DNA of 64,000 bases from Hemerocallis citrina (taxonomy: Eukaryota; Streptophyta; Magnoliopsida; Asparagales; Asphodelaceae), in assembly GCA_017893485.1 (NCBI GenBank), contig CM030362.1, positions 1,215,929 through 1,279,928 of the forward strand, in the 5' to 3' direction. The position numbers were made by a program, and so were the translations under genes. The notes beneath the pieces are model-generated. The model did no database searches. It was not told the origin of the DNA and saw only the letters and a program-made list of their open reading frames with translations. Shown piece after piece: positions 22,490 to 32,486 of the stretch. Numbering within the stretch: position 1 is the first letter of the stretch; the number at the start of each line of letters is the position of its first letter.

Positions 22490-24560
22490 TTATCTCTACT
22501 ATTTTAACGCGGGAGTTGGGTTTTTTAACAAACAAATTCCAACTTTGTAACAATATAAACACGTATAATATAAGTCTAAACTATATCCAACAAATATAAA
22601 TGTGTACCGCATGTGTAGCCCAAATCAAAATATTCAAATATAAAGTTTTTTTTTTTCTTATTCGATATATATTCATTTAATTTGATGACTTTACATTTTG
22701 TAGACGTGCATCGCATGTACATTATACTAATACTTATCTCTACCACTATAATGGGAGAAGGCCTTAGTGTAATTTGTCCATCTACCAACCCGTGCAACGC
22801 ACATGCATAATCTCTACTCTCTACTACTATAATGAGAGAATGCCTTAGTGTAATTTGTCCATCTACCAACCCGTGCATCGCACGTGCATAATTATTGTAC
22901 TACTATAATGGGAGAAGGTCTTAGTGTAATTTGTCCATCTACCAACCCATGCAACGCACATGCATAATCTCTACTCCTACTCTCTATTACTATAATGAGA
23001 GAAGGCCTTGGTGTAATTTGTCCATCTACCAACCTGTGCAATGCACGTGCATAATTATTGTAAATGAGGTTTTAGATCAAATTCAGACCACGCCTGAATT
23101 TTTACTTTTAAAAAAACTATATTTATTAAGACGTGCATCGCACGTGTAAAATGGAGTTGTAATTTGTCAACATACAAATCCGTATATTGTACGTGCAACT
23201 CAAATTCTCCCATTAATTACAATAAAAACTAACAAACAAATAAAATTTCACCTATTTAAAACGTGCAAAGCACATGCAAAATAAATTTTCAATATTTTTT
23301 AACACCAAACATACACATATGATGTACGTACAACTAGCATTGGTATAAATACCCGAAACCTGGATCCGACCCGAACCCGGCATTGGACCGGAACCAACGC
23401 GGCCATTCCTTGTCCGGGTCCTAAAATGGGAACCATTGTACTTTCGGGTCCGGGTCCGGGTCCGCTCAAAAGAGACCCGACCCGGACCCGGATCCGTTAA
23501 AAAAAATCCAAAAAATCAACATAAAAATAAATATTCTATCATCATTCCTCCCCCCTTCCTCCTCAATTCTAAATCTTCATCTTCCAAACTCAAAACTCAT
23601 GCATTTTTCTTCTCTCCTCTATTCAAAATCTTCCTCTCGCCGCCTCCGCTCGCCGCTCACACTCCCGCTCCTACCTGAATGGGTAAGAATATTTTAATAG
23701 GACCCGGACCCGGTTCTCTCGGGTCCAGGTAGTGAAGGACCCGATCCGACCCGACCCGATATCAATGCTACGCACAACTCAAATTGTACTTATAAACACG
23801 TGCATTGCATGTACAAATCATAGTTTTTTCTTCAAAATATTTTTTCCAATTACATACAACGCAATATTTTTTCCAATTACATACAACGCACGTCCAACTC
23901 TAAAACTATTTCTTAACACATATATCGCACGTGAAAATTCTCCAACTCTTATCAAAACGTGCATCACACGTGAAAAATACTATTGATATATTAATGTGAG
24001 AGTTGGGGTTCAAACAAACAAACAATTTATTATTATTTTTTTTGTCACTAAACAAACCCGTGCGTCGCAGGCACATCTCCATCTCCATTTATTAACACAT
24101 GTATCACACGTCCAAATCAAACTTTTCAAACAAACATACATTTTAAAAATATTTTTTTTACCAATCAAATCCGTGCATCGCACGCGCACCTCCATCTCCA
24201 TTTATCTCTACTTATTAACACGTACATCGTACGTGCAAATCAAAGTTTGTATTTGCACTTTTTTGGAATTACGTCTATCACCCGTTTAACTCCAACCTTT
24301 TCAAATAAAACATCACTTTCTCATCAAACAAACCCGAACACCACACGTACAACTCTAACTCTATTTATTAACACGTGCATCGCACGTGCAAATTAAAATT
24401 TTTTCTTCGACATCCTTAAAAACTTAAAAGTATCGTCCGTTCAACTTCAATTTTAAAAAAAAAAATTAAGACATTTATTATACGCGCTAATTACTATCGA
24501 TTTACGTATATCGCACGAGTTTAACTCAAAGTCTTTATTAAAACGCGAACCTTAAACTTA
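22490..24560. repeat. Helitron-derived repeat field with acgtgca-cgcacgt motifs
   Basis: About twenty copies of a short, imperfectly palindromic motif (type ACGTGCATCGCACGTGCA) are scattered here, interleaved with 5'-end-like TCTCTACTAT pieces. Between 22735 and 23060 four near-identical tandem units ('...tataatgagagaaggccttagtgtaatttgtcc...') each end in the motif. The intact small Helitron at 6402-6608 has the same start and the same 3' motif, so I read this field as degenerate and tandem Helitron termini. No CTAG end is clear. A hAT MITE is nested at 23335-23770. Confidence 0.55.
23327..23778. mobile_element. hAT-type MITE, 8-bp TSD CGTACAAC/CGCACAAC
   Basis: Body 23335-23770. The terminal inverted repeats read TAGCATTGGTAT and TAGCATTGATAT. 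Flanks are CGTACAAC (23327-23334) and CGCACAAC (23771-23778), an 8-bp duplication with one difference. The sub-terminal parts are rich in cgggtccggg-type units, like the larger hAT at 39079-39961. No transposase. Confidence 0.75.
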
Positions 24561-25076
24561 GAAGTAAATTGATCTCTGACTGATTGGACAATTTTGCAGA
24601 ATAAACCTTAACAAAATAATTTTATACGAATCGACCTCCCCACAAAAATTTGGACGAATCGACCTATGTAGGCTCGACTCAGTGGAGCTGTGAATGCGAA
24701 AACGACTTTTTGAATGCCAGATTCTAAGAAAAACAGGTAAGAACTCTGACTTTGACTTTTGAAGGTCACATTCTTTGGTTAATTTTTGTTTATAGATTTT
24801 TGAAAAAAAAATAACGAACTAGTCGTTCTGGCAGTGTTTTGAAAAATGTCAATGAATGGAATCCGTATTTTCAAAACTCCGGTTCTTCTCTAAAAGTATA
24901 GGTTTTTTTTTTTTTTTTTTTCTAAATTTTTTTTTTAATCTCTTTTCTTTCTTTCTTTCTTTCTTTCTTTCTCCATAAAAGAAGCCGGCTTCTGAAACGT
25001 TGGTTTCTTTGTTATCTCTTCTACAGAAAACTCACCCAAGTTTCACTTTTTTCAAAATTGTTTAATTAAGGGATAA
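24561..25076. other. Spacer with poly-T and (CTTT)n microsatellite
   Basis: No gene seen. A T-run at 24903-24921 and a (CTTT)n tract at about 24943-24972. Confidence 0.5.
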
Positions 25077-25702
25077 TTAGAGCATTCACAATGGTGTTTC
25101 TTATATTTAAAAAAATAACACAAATGTATATAGAAAATCGATATAATGTGTACAGTGATCGTTTGCTAAAAGTTTCTCAGAAAATAACTAGACGAAACGA
25201 CTTGTATCGTCTAGATCGATGACTAAAAAAAAACATTTAAAAATATTTAAGTTAATAATATTTAAGTTAATTAACTATTGATTAAATAAATTAAATATTA
25301 AAATATATGCTAAGCTACCTAATTAGCTACCTAATTAATACACTAACCTAATATTAGTTGGGCTAAGGTGAAATGGGCCGTCCACGCCAAAACTGGCTTC
25401 AAATGGGACACCATTTGACGATTTACGGTTTTTATTTTTCTTTTTTTTCCAGACAGTGCATATGACGGTACAACATGTACCGTCTGATCATTAAAAAAAA
25501 GGGTCAGACGAAACAACATGTTTCGTTTGATCGCATTAAAAAATAAAAAAAATAGGGCCGTCTCCTATAATTTGAGAATTGTCAATTTCGTTTCTCAAAT
25601 ATGAGAAGCGATTGTAGCGTTTTTGCCAATATGACAAAATAGTAAACCATTTCTCACAAAATGAGAAAATGGAAAAATAGCAAACGACTGTGGATGCTCT
25701 TA
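25077..25702. mobile_element. PIF/Harbinger-like MITE, TTA TSD
   Basis: Body 25080-25699. The left end GAGCATTCACAATGGTG and the right end (inverted GAGCATCCACAGTCGTTTG) form the TIR, with TTA at 25077-25079 and 25700-25702. The interior has short palindromes (gacggtacaacatgtaccgtc; cgaaacaacatgtttcg). Confidence 0.8.
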
Positions 25703-26183
25703 GTGGGTGCTAATTATGCACGCAAATTGTACATAATTTATTTTGAACAAAAGTTTTGAAAGTATCCCCATCATCTTTCTCTCTTAACTCTCCCTCCTTT
25801 TCCCACTTCACTGCTGCTCCTTCCTCCTCCACCTCCTCCACTTCGCCTCCCTCCTCCCCTTCTTCCCCAATTTTTTTATCCCGAACTCAAATTCAAACAC
25901 AAGCATCCTCTTCAAAATCCTCCTCCGCCACCATCTCCTCCTCCTTTTCCACCACCACATGCTCCTCTCCCTTTCTCAACTCCTTTATCTCCCTCAATTT
26001 TTGAACCCGAATTCAACCCAAACTCAAACCAAACATCCTCCTCTTCCACCACCTCCTCTTTGCCCCATCATCTCATTCGCTGCCATGGCCTCCTCCTCCA
26101 TCCTTCAATTCCTTCATTCCAGTACAAAACCCTAGCTCTAAAAGTAATTTTGTCAAATCTGTAAAAATAAAACATGCAATAGG
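25703..26183. other. Pyrimidine-rich low-complexity region
   Basis: TCC/CTC-rich DNA (25760-26110) gives a Ser/Pro-rich frame at 25756-26004 with no domain. Two internal blocks are related ('cccgaactcaaattcaaac' and 'cccgaattcaacccaaact'). Probably a leader or pseudogene remnant rather than a gene. Confidence 0.35.
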
Positions 26184-26920
26184 CATTATTAAGAATTTTT
26201 TTGCCGTCCTGACCCACTTTTTGAAAATATTTAGTGATCGGACCCACTTCCGAAAATATTCAGCAATCTGGCTCAATTTTGGATACGTCAGCATAACTCG
26301 TGATTGAAAATAACGGCATAGGTTATTTTTATGCCGTCGTTTTCAATAGCGGCATCTTTTTTTTAAAAAAATCGCATGCTGCTATTTAGAGTATCGACAT
26401 TAGTTAATTTATTTCGTGTACTCTCTCTGACTTGAAAAAAAAAATGCAAGTGTAAGAAAATCCTATACTTGATGTCGTTGTTTAGAACAACGGCAACCGT
26501 TCATTTTATTACTTATACTTGGTTAATTTATTTCTGTGAACTGTTTAATGAGTATTATAACTGATGCCGTTATCTCCAACATCGACATCAGTAATTCGAA
26601 TGTCGTTCTTGGGGATAACGACATTATTTATAAGTTGTTTCAACACTCGGAATATTTTTCAAGTCAAAAAATTCACAGTTGTATAAAAAATGTACTGATG
26701 CCGTTTTTCCATACAGCGGCGTGCTAAAAATAAATTAAACCGATACCACTTTTTAGAAGAACTGCATGGTAATTACCTATGATGTTATTACTTATTTCTA
26801 ATAACGGTTTATGCTGACGTGTCCAAAACTAAGTCAGATCACTAAATATTTTCGTAAATGGGCCAGATCACTAAATATTTTCAAAAAGTGGGTCAGTACT
26901 GCAAAAAATTCCATTATTAA
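26184..26920. mobile_element. MULE-type foldback MITE, perfect 9-bp TSD CATTATTAA
   Basis: Body 26193-26911 (719 bp). Left end GAATTTTTTTGCCGTCCTGACCC, right end inverted GAATTTTTTGCAGTACTGACCC. Long inverted arms include GCTGACGTGTCC / GGATACGTCAGC. The 9-bp duplication CATTATTAA at 26184-26192 and 26912-26920 is diagnostic of Mutator-like insertion. The interior is built of ataacggcat / atgccgttat palindromes. No transposase. Confidence 0.88.
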
Positions 26921-27415
26921 GCCCACTTGATGAAAAACAATTCAAAAAGTAGAACTTAGAGGGTTTTCTTTGTTGTAAAATAGGTGGAAGAGTTTCTTGC
27001 ATTTGACCAATAAACCCTATCAAAGGCTGACTTTGTGCAAATACTTAGTGGAAAGATTGTTTCGGGTATTTATTTGTTTTATGAGGTCCAATTGTCCAAT
27101 CTTTAAAAAAATCCCTTATTAATAGTATTACTTGTGAAGTAGCAAGTAGCAAATGTGATTTGAACTGGTATTTTCACTCATTTTAATTCTAAAATATAAG
27201 ATGAATTAGGGTTTTTATTATTTTAATAAGGCCGTAGTCATACACATTCACATTTTACGTGAACATATGTTAATTGAATTTTTTTTTTGTGCAAGTGATA
27301 TTTGAACTTCGTTTATTCACCAACGAAGAGGCATAATAGTGGACCACACTAGCTCATACTTATGGTAGACATTGTTACGTTAGAGTTTGAGGTGAATCAT
27401 GTAACTTCTATTCCA
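26921..27415. other. Spacer, nothing recognised
   Basis: AT-rich DNA between two MULE MITEs; no coding sequence or repeat structure that I can support. Confidence 0.4.
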
Positions 27416-27880
27416 ATTCTTTATGAAAATTTTGCCCAACTGCCCTTTTTTTTGAAAATATTTAGCGATATGCCCTACTTCCCAAAATATTTAGCGAGAT
27501 GCCCTTGTCTGTGACACGTCAGCAAGAAACGTTATTGGGAAAAACGGCATAGGTTATTTCCATGCCGTTCTTCCCAATAACAGCATCTGTTTGGAAAAAA
27601 AATTGCATGCCGTTATTTGGAATAACGACATAGGTTGTTTTGTTTTTCGAGAGCTTGTAGTCTCCACTTAGAGAAAAAATTGCAAGTATGAAAAATCTTA
27701 TAACAGATGCCGTTATTTCAAATAACGGCATTCTCAATACTGATGCCGTTATTTGGAATAACGGCATCAGTTATAAATTTTTTTAATGAAAAAGTAACTT
27801 ATTATTCATCCTCTCTGATGAATAAGTACAAAAAAAAAAAAAATTATAACTGATGCCGTTATTCTGAATAACGGCATCAG

Positions 27881-27920
<40 letters not shown>

Positions 27921-28328
27921 ACTTTTTATCAATTGTTTCTGTTTCCAAACAACGGCAAGGGTGCATATTGATATATAACTGATGCCGTTATCACCAATAA
28001 CGGCATCAGGCATTCGAATGCCGTTATTCAAGATAACGGCATTGTTTATAAGTTTTTTTCACACTTAGAACTTTTTAAACTTAGAAGATTCACACTTGTA
28101 AGACAAATATACTGATGTCGTTATTCCAAATAACGGTATGCAAATTTTTTTTTCAAACAGATGCCGTTATTGGGAAGAACGGCATGGAAATAACCTATGC
28201 CGTTTTTTCCAATAACGTTTCTTGCTGACGTGTCACAGACAAGGGCATCTCGCTAAATGTTTTGGGAAGGGCATATCGCTAAATATTTTCAAAAACTGGG
28301 GCAGTGCGGCAAAATTTTCAATCTTTAT
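27416..28328. mobile_element. MULE-type foldback MITE, 9-bp TSD with one mismatch
   Basis: Body 27425-28319 (895 bp). Inverted arms of about 170 bp (27425-27600 against 28150-28319) start GAAAATTTTGCCC on both strands. Flanks ATTCTTTAT (27416-27424) and AATCTTTAT (28320-28328). Same family as 26193-26911 and the fragment at 1976-2316. The centre has several inverted 'actgatgccgttat' units and an (AT)n tract near 27882-27902. It ends 363 bp beyond the stop codon of the second esterase. Confidence 0.85.
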
Positions 28329-28681
28329 TATGTCCTATGTCCGCCATAACTGATATGAATCGCAACTGGTATTTCTATGATATCAATGTCAACAAGTGAA
28401 GCATTGTATGCGCATCATAGTAATCGACATTCAACCGCAGCTATTGTTCAGGATGATCAACTACAGGTAGAAGACACACATGGATAATAGGTTAAAATCA
28501 CTTTCAAAAAATATGTATTAATCTACACAACGTGGATTTCTTGCATATATATATAGTGCATGCCAGAAACCGATCGAGTCCAATATATTCAAACTAATTA
28601 CTCAGCATTCGCATCCCTTCCTCTTCCCATTTAACTAATTTCTACTACACACTACATTACTAGACTGTAAAGACAATTAAT
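28329..28681 (-). other. Downstream flank / 3' UTR of the second esterase
   Basis: No repeat end recognised; likely contains the 3' UTR of the minus-strand gene that starts at 29680. Confidence 0.35.
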
Positions 28682-29680
28682 TTACACCTTGCAGGTTTTT
28701 CTGTACATCAACTGCTGCTTCACGAACTCATCCATGTCGACGAGCAACTTGTTGGCATCAGCCAGTTCCGGGAAACAGTAGAACGCATGAGTCGCATTCG
28801 GGAACTCCACCAACGACACATCCACCCCCACTCTCTTCAGCCCTTGGTAGTACCACCTCTGCCTATCCTGCAGTGTATCCCTCCCTCCAACCACCACCAT
28901 TGTTACTGGAAACCCTCCCCAATCTTCCTTGTCCGCACTGGAACCTGGTCCGAACACATTCGCCACCTCGTGATCCAAACTCGACCCCTCCGGCAAAAAC
29001 GACCTCCACATCCACTTCATCTGCTCTCTCGATCCAAACGGAACCTTTCCGTCCAACCTCTTCTCCGACTCCGTATCCACTTCCCCTCCGAAGAATGGCT
29101 GAAGCATCACCAGCCCGAGCACCGACAATCTATTAAACTGCAATGCCATCGCCATGCGTGCCACGTGGTGGGCGATGTTCGCTCCAGCACTGTCTCCAGA
29201 AAGGAAGACAGCAGACAGATCGACAATGAGGTCACCAGTGTCGAGCCATTTGAGGACGTCGATGCCATCATCATAGGCAGCAGGGTGGCGGTGCTCAGGG
29301 GAGAGGCGGTAGTTTACGGAGATGACATGGCAAGGGATATGACGAGAGATGCGACGGCAGAAGATGTCGAAGGGGCGGGAGAAGGCAGAGTTGGTGGCAA
29401 ATCCGCCGCCGTGGAAGTAGACCATGACGGGGTTGCAGGGGCCACAAGGGGAATAGAACCGGATTTTGAGTTTACGAATGGGGTCGACGGTGTGATCAAA
29501 CGAGGCGACGCCGTCGTGGGGGATGGGGGTTGGAGGGACTCTGACGTCGAATAAGTTGAGGAGGCCACGGTTGATAGTTCCGTTACGACGCTGAGCGGCT
29601 TCGGCAATGGTGGTAGCTGCGGACATGAAGAGCTTGGTCTTCCATGGCAATGAGGAATTTGTTTGGGGTGTGTCGGTCAT
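28682..29680 (-). CDS. Carboxylesterase, CXE18-like (second copy)
   Basis: Intronless 332-aa alpha/beta hydrolase from the ATG at 29680. The HGGG oxyanion motif is at 90-93, nucleophile Ser164 in GDSAGAN, Asp268 in GGRDTLQDR, His298 in NATHAF, so the triad is complete. Large blocks are identical or nearly so to the copy at 21378-22340 (for example TNSAFSRPFD, CHVIS, YRL-PEHRHPA, NIAHHVARM, KWMWRSFLP, NVFGPGS-ADKE), so the two are tandem-duplicate paralogues about 6.3 kb apart in the same orientation. The N-terminus (TDTPQTNSSLPWKTKLF) is longer than in the first copy and resembles family members better. The substrate is unknown. MULE foldbacks lie 209 bp upstream of the ATG and 363 bp downstream of the stop. 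Confidence 0.95.
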   Translation of the reverse strand: MTDTPQTNSSLPWKTKLFMSAATTIAEAAQRRNGTINRGLLNLFDVRVPPTPIPHDGVASFDHTVDPIRKLKIRFYSPCGPCNPVMVYFHGGGFATNSAFSRPFDIFCRRISRHIPCHVISVNYRLSPEHRHPAAYDDGIDVLKWLDTGDLIVDLSAVFLSGDSAGANIAHHVARMAMALQFNRLSVLGLVMLQPFFGGEVDTESEKRLDGKVPFGSREQMKWMWRSFLPEGSSLDHEVANVFGPGSSADKEDWGGFPVTMVVVGGRDTLQDRQRWYYQGLKRVGVDVSLVEFPNATHAFYCFPELADANKLLVDMDEFVKQQLMYRKTCKV

Positions 29681-29879
29681 TGTGTTAAATTATGTGGATT
29701 GAGGAGGGGGAAAATGTCGTAGGAAGGGAGGGATCGAGGAATTAATATTTCATGTTGTGGCCGGATGCAAACTCTCCTACGAGTTGCAGGGCTTTTTATG
29801 CGGATAACCATCAATCAATGCAAAAACGTGCTAGAGAACCCACTATCTACGTTGCCAAAAAAAAAACGCTTTGGTTGTG
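29681..29879 (-). promoter_or_regulatory. Short remaining promoter/leader of the second esterase
   Basis: Only about 200 bp separate the ATG from the MULE foldback, so any further promoter elements lie inside or beyond the transposon. No clear TATA box was identified. Confidence 0.35.
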
Positions 29880-31897
29880 GGTATTCACGAATTTTTTCCC
29901 AAAATGACCCTCTTTTTGAAAGTTTTTCCAGAACTGACCCGTTTTTTATAAAAATTTCATAAACGATCCACTCGCTTTTTGAAAAAGCGAGTTTGGTTAA
30001 AAATAACTTGCTTTTTCAGAAAGTTTAAACTTTTAATTTTCGAAAGGTTAGACTCGCTTTTTGAAAAAACGAGTTATTTTTAACTAAACCCGCTTTTTCA
30101 AAAAGCACGGATGGTTATTTTGGTAAATATTTTCGAAAGTGGGTTAGCTTGGTAAATACTTTTAGAAAGTGAGTTAGTTTGGTAAATAATTTCAGTAAGT
30201 GGGTTAGTTTGATAATAAGTTCTTTCTATATCACATTGTCACTTCATCTTCTTTAGACTACTATATATGAAATCGTTTCTTTAGATTACTATATATGAAA
30301 TCGTTTGTCAGGACTTTCTATATCACATTGTCACTTCATCTTCTTTGGTAATGATTTTATAAAGTTAGTAACTGTTTAGCAGTAGTCGAGAATATACATA
30401 ACTTGACATTATTTCAGTATACACATAATTGATGTGTTTTAAGTTGTCGAGAATGAGCCCATAGATACTGTTGGATCCTGTAGGCGAGACAACAAACACT
30501 AGAGGGGGGGTGAATAGTGTTAATAAATAGAGTTCAGATCTCACTGAAAAGATCTTACAACAACTTTTTGAGATCCGAGCACTCTTTGAGAAAATTCTAA
30601 GTGAAAAATTTGAGAAAAAGCTTTCAAGTTCAAACTCTTTGGTTCTCTACATTCAGTCCAGTATAACAACGATTCTGTTCTGGACTGGATATAGAAGTCG
30701 ACCTTGTTTTTAGCCACGTGCAACAACACAATACACCAACAAGGCTATAGGTTGACTGTAAAGTTTTTCTTGTTCATTTTGCTCTCAGTTGGAGAGTGGT
30801 TTTTGACTCTAGGTTGTAGAGTCGGTTTGTTTCACTCTTGGTAGTAGAGTGGGTCTGCTTTCTCTGGTTGAGAGAAAGGACTACGGGTTAGACAAGGTTG
30901 TTGTCTTAACGCCGTAGGGTATTCTTGTAAACTTTTTCAAGAATAGTGGAAATCTCAAGTGGGTTGCTTGGGGACTGGATGTAGGTCGGGAGGACCGAAC
31001 CAGGATATATCTTGTGTACTCTGTGATTGGTTGTCTTGATCTTGCATTTACTTTTGTTTTCATAAGTTTTGTAAAACTTGTCTGGACAGTCGACTCCTTG
31101 CACTATCAGTCGACTGATCAGTCTCGTATAACTTGTACTGTCATTGCATCATCAGTCTCCTGCCTTATCTATAAGTCGACTGCACCGAGTTATTGTATTT
31201 ACTGTTATTTGATCACTTCAGTCGACTGGTTCACAAACAAGTCGACTGTACCGAAGAAAATTTCCGCAGTTTTTTATTAACACTATTCACCCCCCCTCTA
31301 GTGTTTGTTGTCTCGCCTACAGGATCCAACAGTATCTATGGGCTCATTCTCGACAACTTAAAACACATCAATTATGTGTATACTGAAATAATGTCAAGTT
31401 ATGTATATTCTCGACTACTGCTAAACAGTTACTAACTTTATAAAATCATTACCAAAGAAGATGAAGTGACAATGTGATATAGAAAGTCCTGACAAACGAT
31501 TTCATATATAGTAGTCTAAAAAAGATGAAGTGACAATGTGATATAGAAAGAACTTATTATCAAACTGACCCACTTGCTGAAATTATTTACCAAACTAACT
31601 CATTTTCTAAAAGTATTTACCAAGCTGACCCACTTTCGAAAATATTTATCAAAATAACCATCCGCGCATTTTGAAAAAGCGGGTTTAGTTAAAAATAACT
31701 CGCTTTTTCAAAAAGCGAGTCTAACCTTTCGAAAATTAAAAGTTTAACACTCGCTTTCCGAAAAAGCGAGTTATTTTTAACCAAACTCGCTTTTTCAAAA
31801 AGCGAGTGGGTCGTTTATGAAATTTTTATAAAAAACGGGTCAGTTCTGGAAAAACTTTCAAAAAGAGGGTCATTTTGGGAAAAAATTCGGTATTCAC
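29880..31897. mobile_element. 2-kb MULE-type foldback element, perfect 9-bp TSD GGTATTCAC
   Basis: Body 29889-31888, exactly 2000 bp. The left arm (29889-30527) and right arm (31273-31888) are inverted copies of about 620-640 bp around a 745-bp unique centre. The 9-bp duplication GGTATTCAC is perfect (29880-29888 and 31889-31897). The termini GAATTTTTTCCCAAAATGACCC resemble the smaller MULE MITEs. The arms hold nested mini-palindromes of gcttttt-caaaaagc type and end near the centre with gagacaacaaacactagagg in both arms. The left arm has a small extra duplication (atatatgaaatcgttt). The centre carries three paired CAGTCGACTG modules (31089-31246). No transposase. Transcription through it would give a very long hairpin RNA. 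Confidence 0.9.
31087..31248. repeat. Three palindrome pairs in the centre of the MULE foldback
   Basis: Cores: GTCGAC at 31089 and 31109; GTCTCC (decayed) at 31155 and GTCGAC at 31175; GTCGAC at 31221 and 31241. All three pairs are spaced 20 bp, with unrelated sequence between the two palindromes. Confidence 0.85.
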
Positions 31898-32486
31898 TCC
31901 AGTTGTCCGTTGATTACATAATTTTTTCTATCTAATATATATAGCACTGTACGTACTTGACCAACAAGATTTGAATAAAATCTATAGGAATTAGTTATAG
32001 TTTTCCATGATAGAAAATATTCACTACGTACGGTAATATCACAAACCCTTTTCGTTTAAAAGTTTTAAATATCACGGCTTAATTAAAAGGCTTGTGCAGC
32101 AATGTTGTCAAAATCTGATCGATCTTTGGACCTACGTACCTGCAAGGTGATCGTTTCAATTTTAAGGGTCCAACCTGGTTTCATTTTAGTTGAACCAAGT
32201 TCAAATTTAGAAGTCACCATCATGTAATTTCATAGAGTACGAGGCTCTATTTCCTCTATTTCATAAGACAACATAGAAGTTTATAGAACACGTACTGATG
32301 TACATTGTTCTCAACAGTCAACACTAACTCTTTTTTTTGGCGAAACAGGTAAATTACTTTGAACCAGTCGGTTCATGCTCATGCCAGTTCAATTTTGTTT
32401 AATTTGTTTAGCGTTAAGCACCTATATACTCTGTTTTTCTGCTTTCCAAGTGGAAATGACGAATCTGTAATGTTAGCGACAGATTT
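31898..32486. other. Spacer, nothing recognised
   Basis: AT-rich DNA between the MULE foldback and a solo LTR. No gene, repeat end or RNA that I can support. Confidence 0.4.

Noticed and set aside
22341..22562. 74-residue N-terminal extension of the first esterase
   Set aside because: Extends into AT-rich leader, lacks family similarity, and the ATG at 22340 fits family N-termini and length.
28787..29554. 255-residue plus-strand frame antisense to the second esterase
   Set aside because: Mirror frame of the esterase; translation has no domain.
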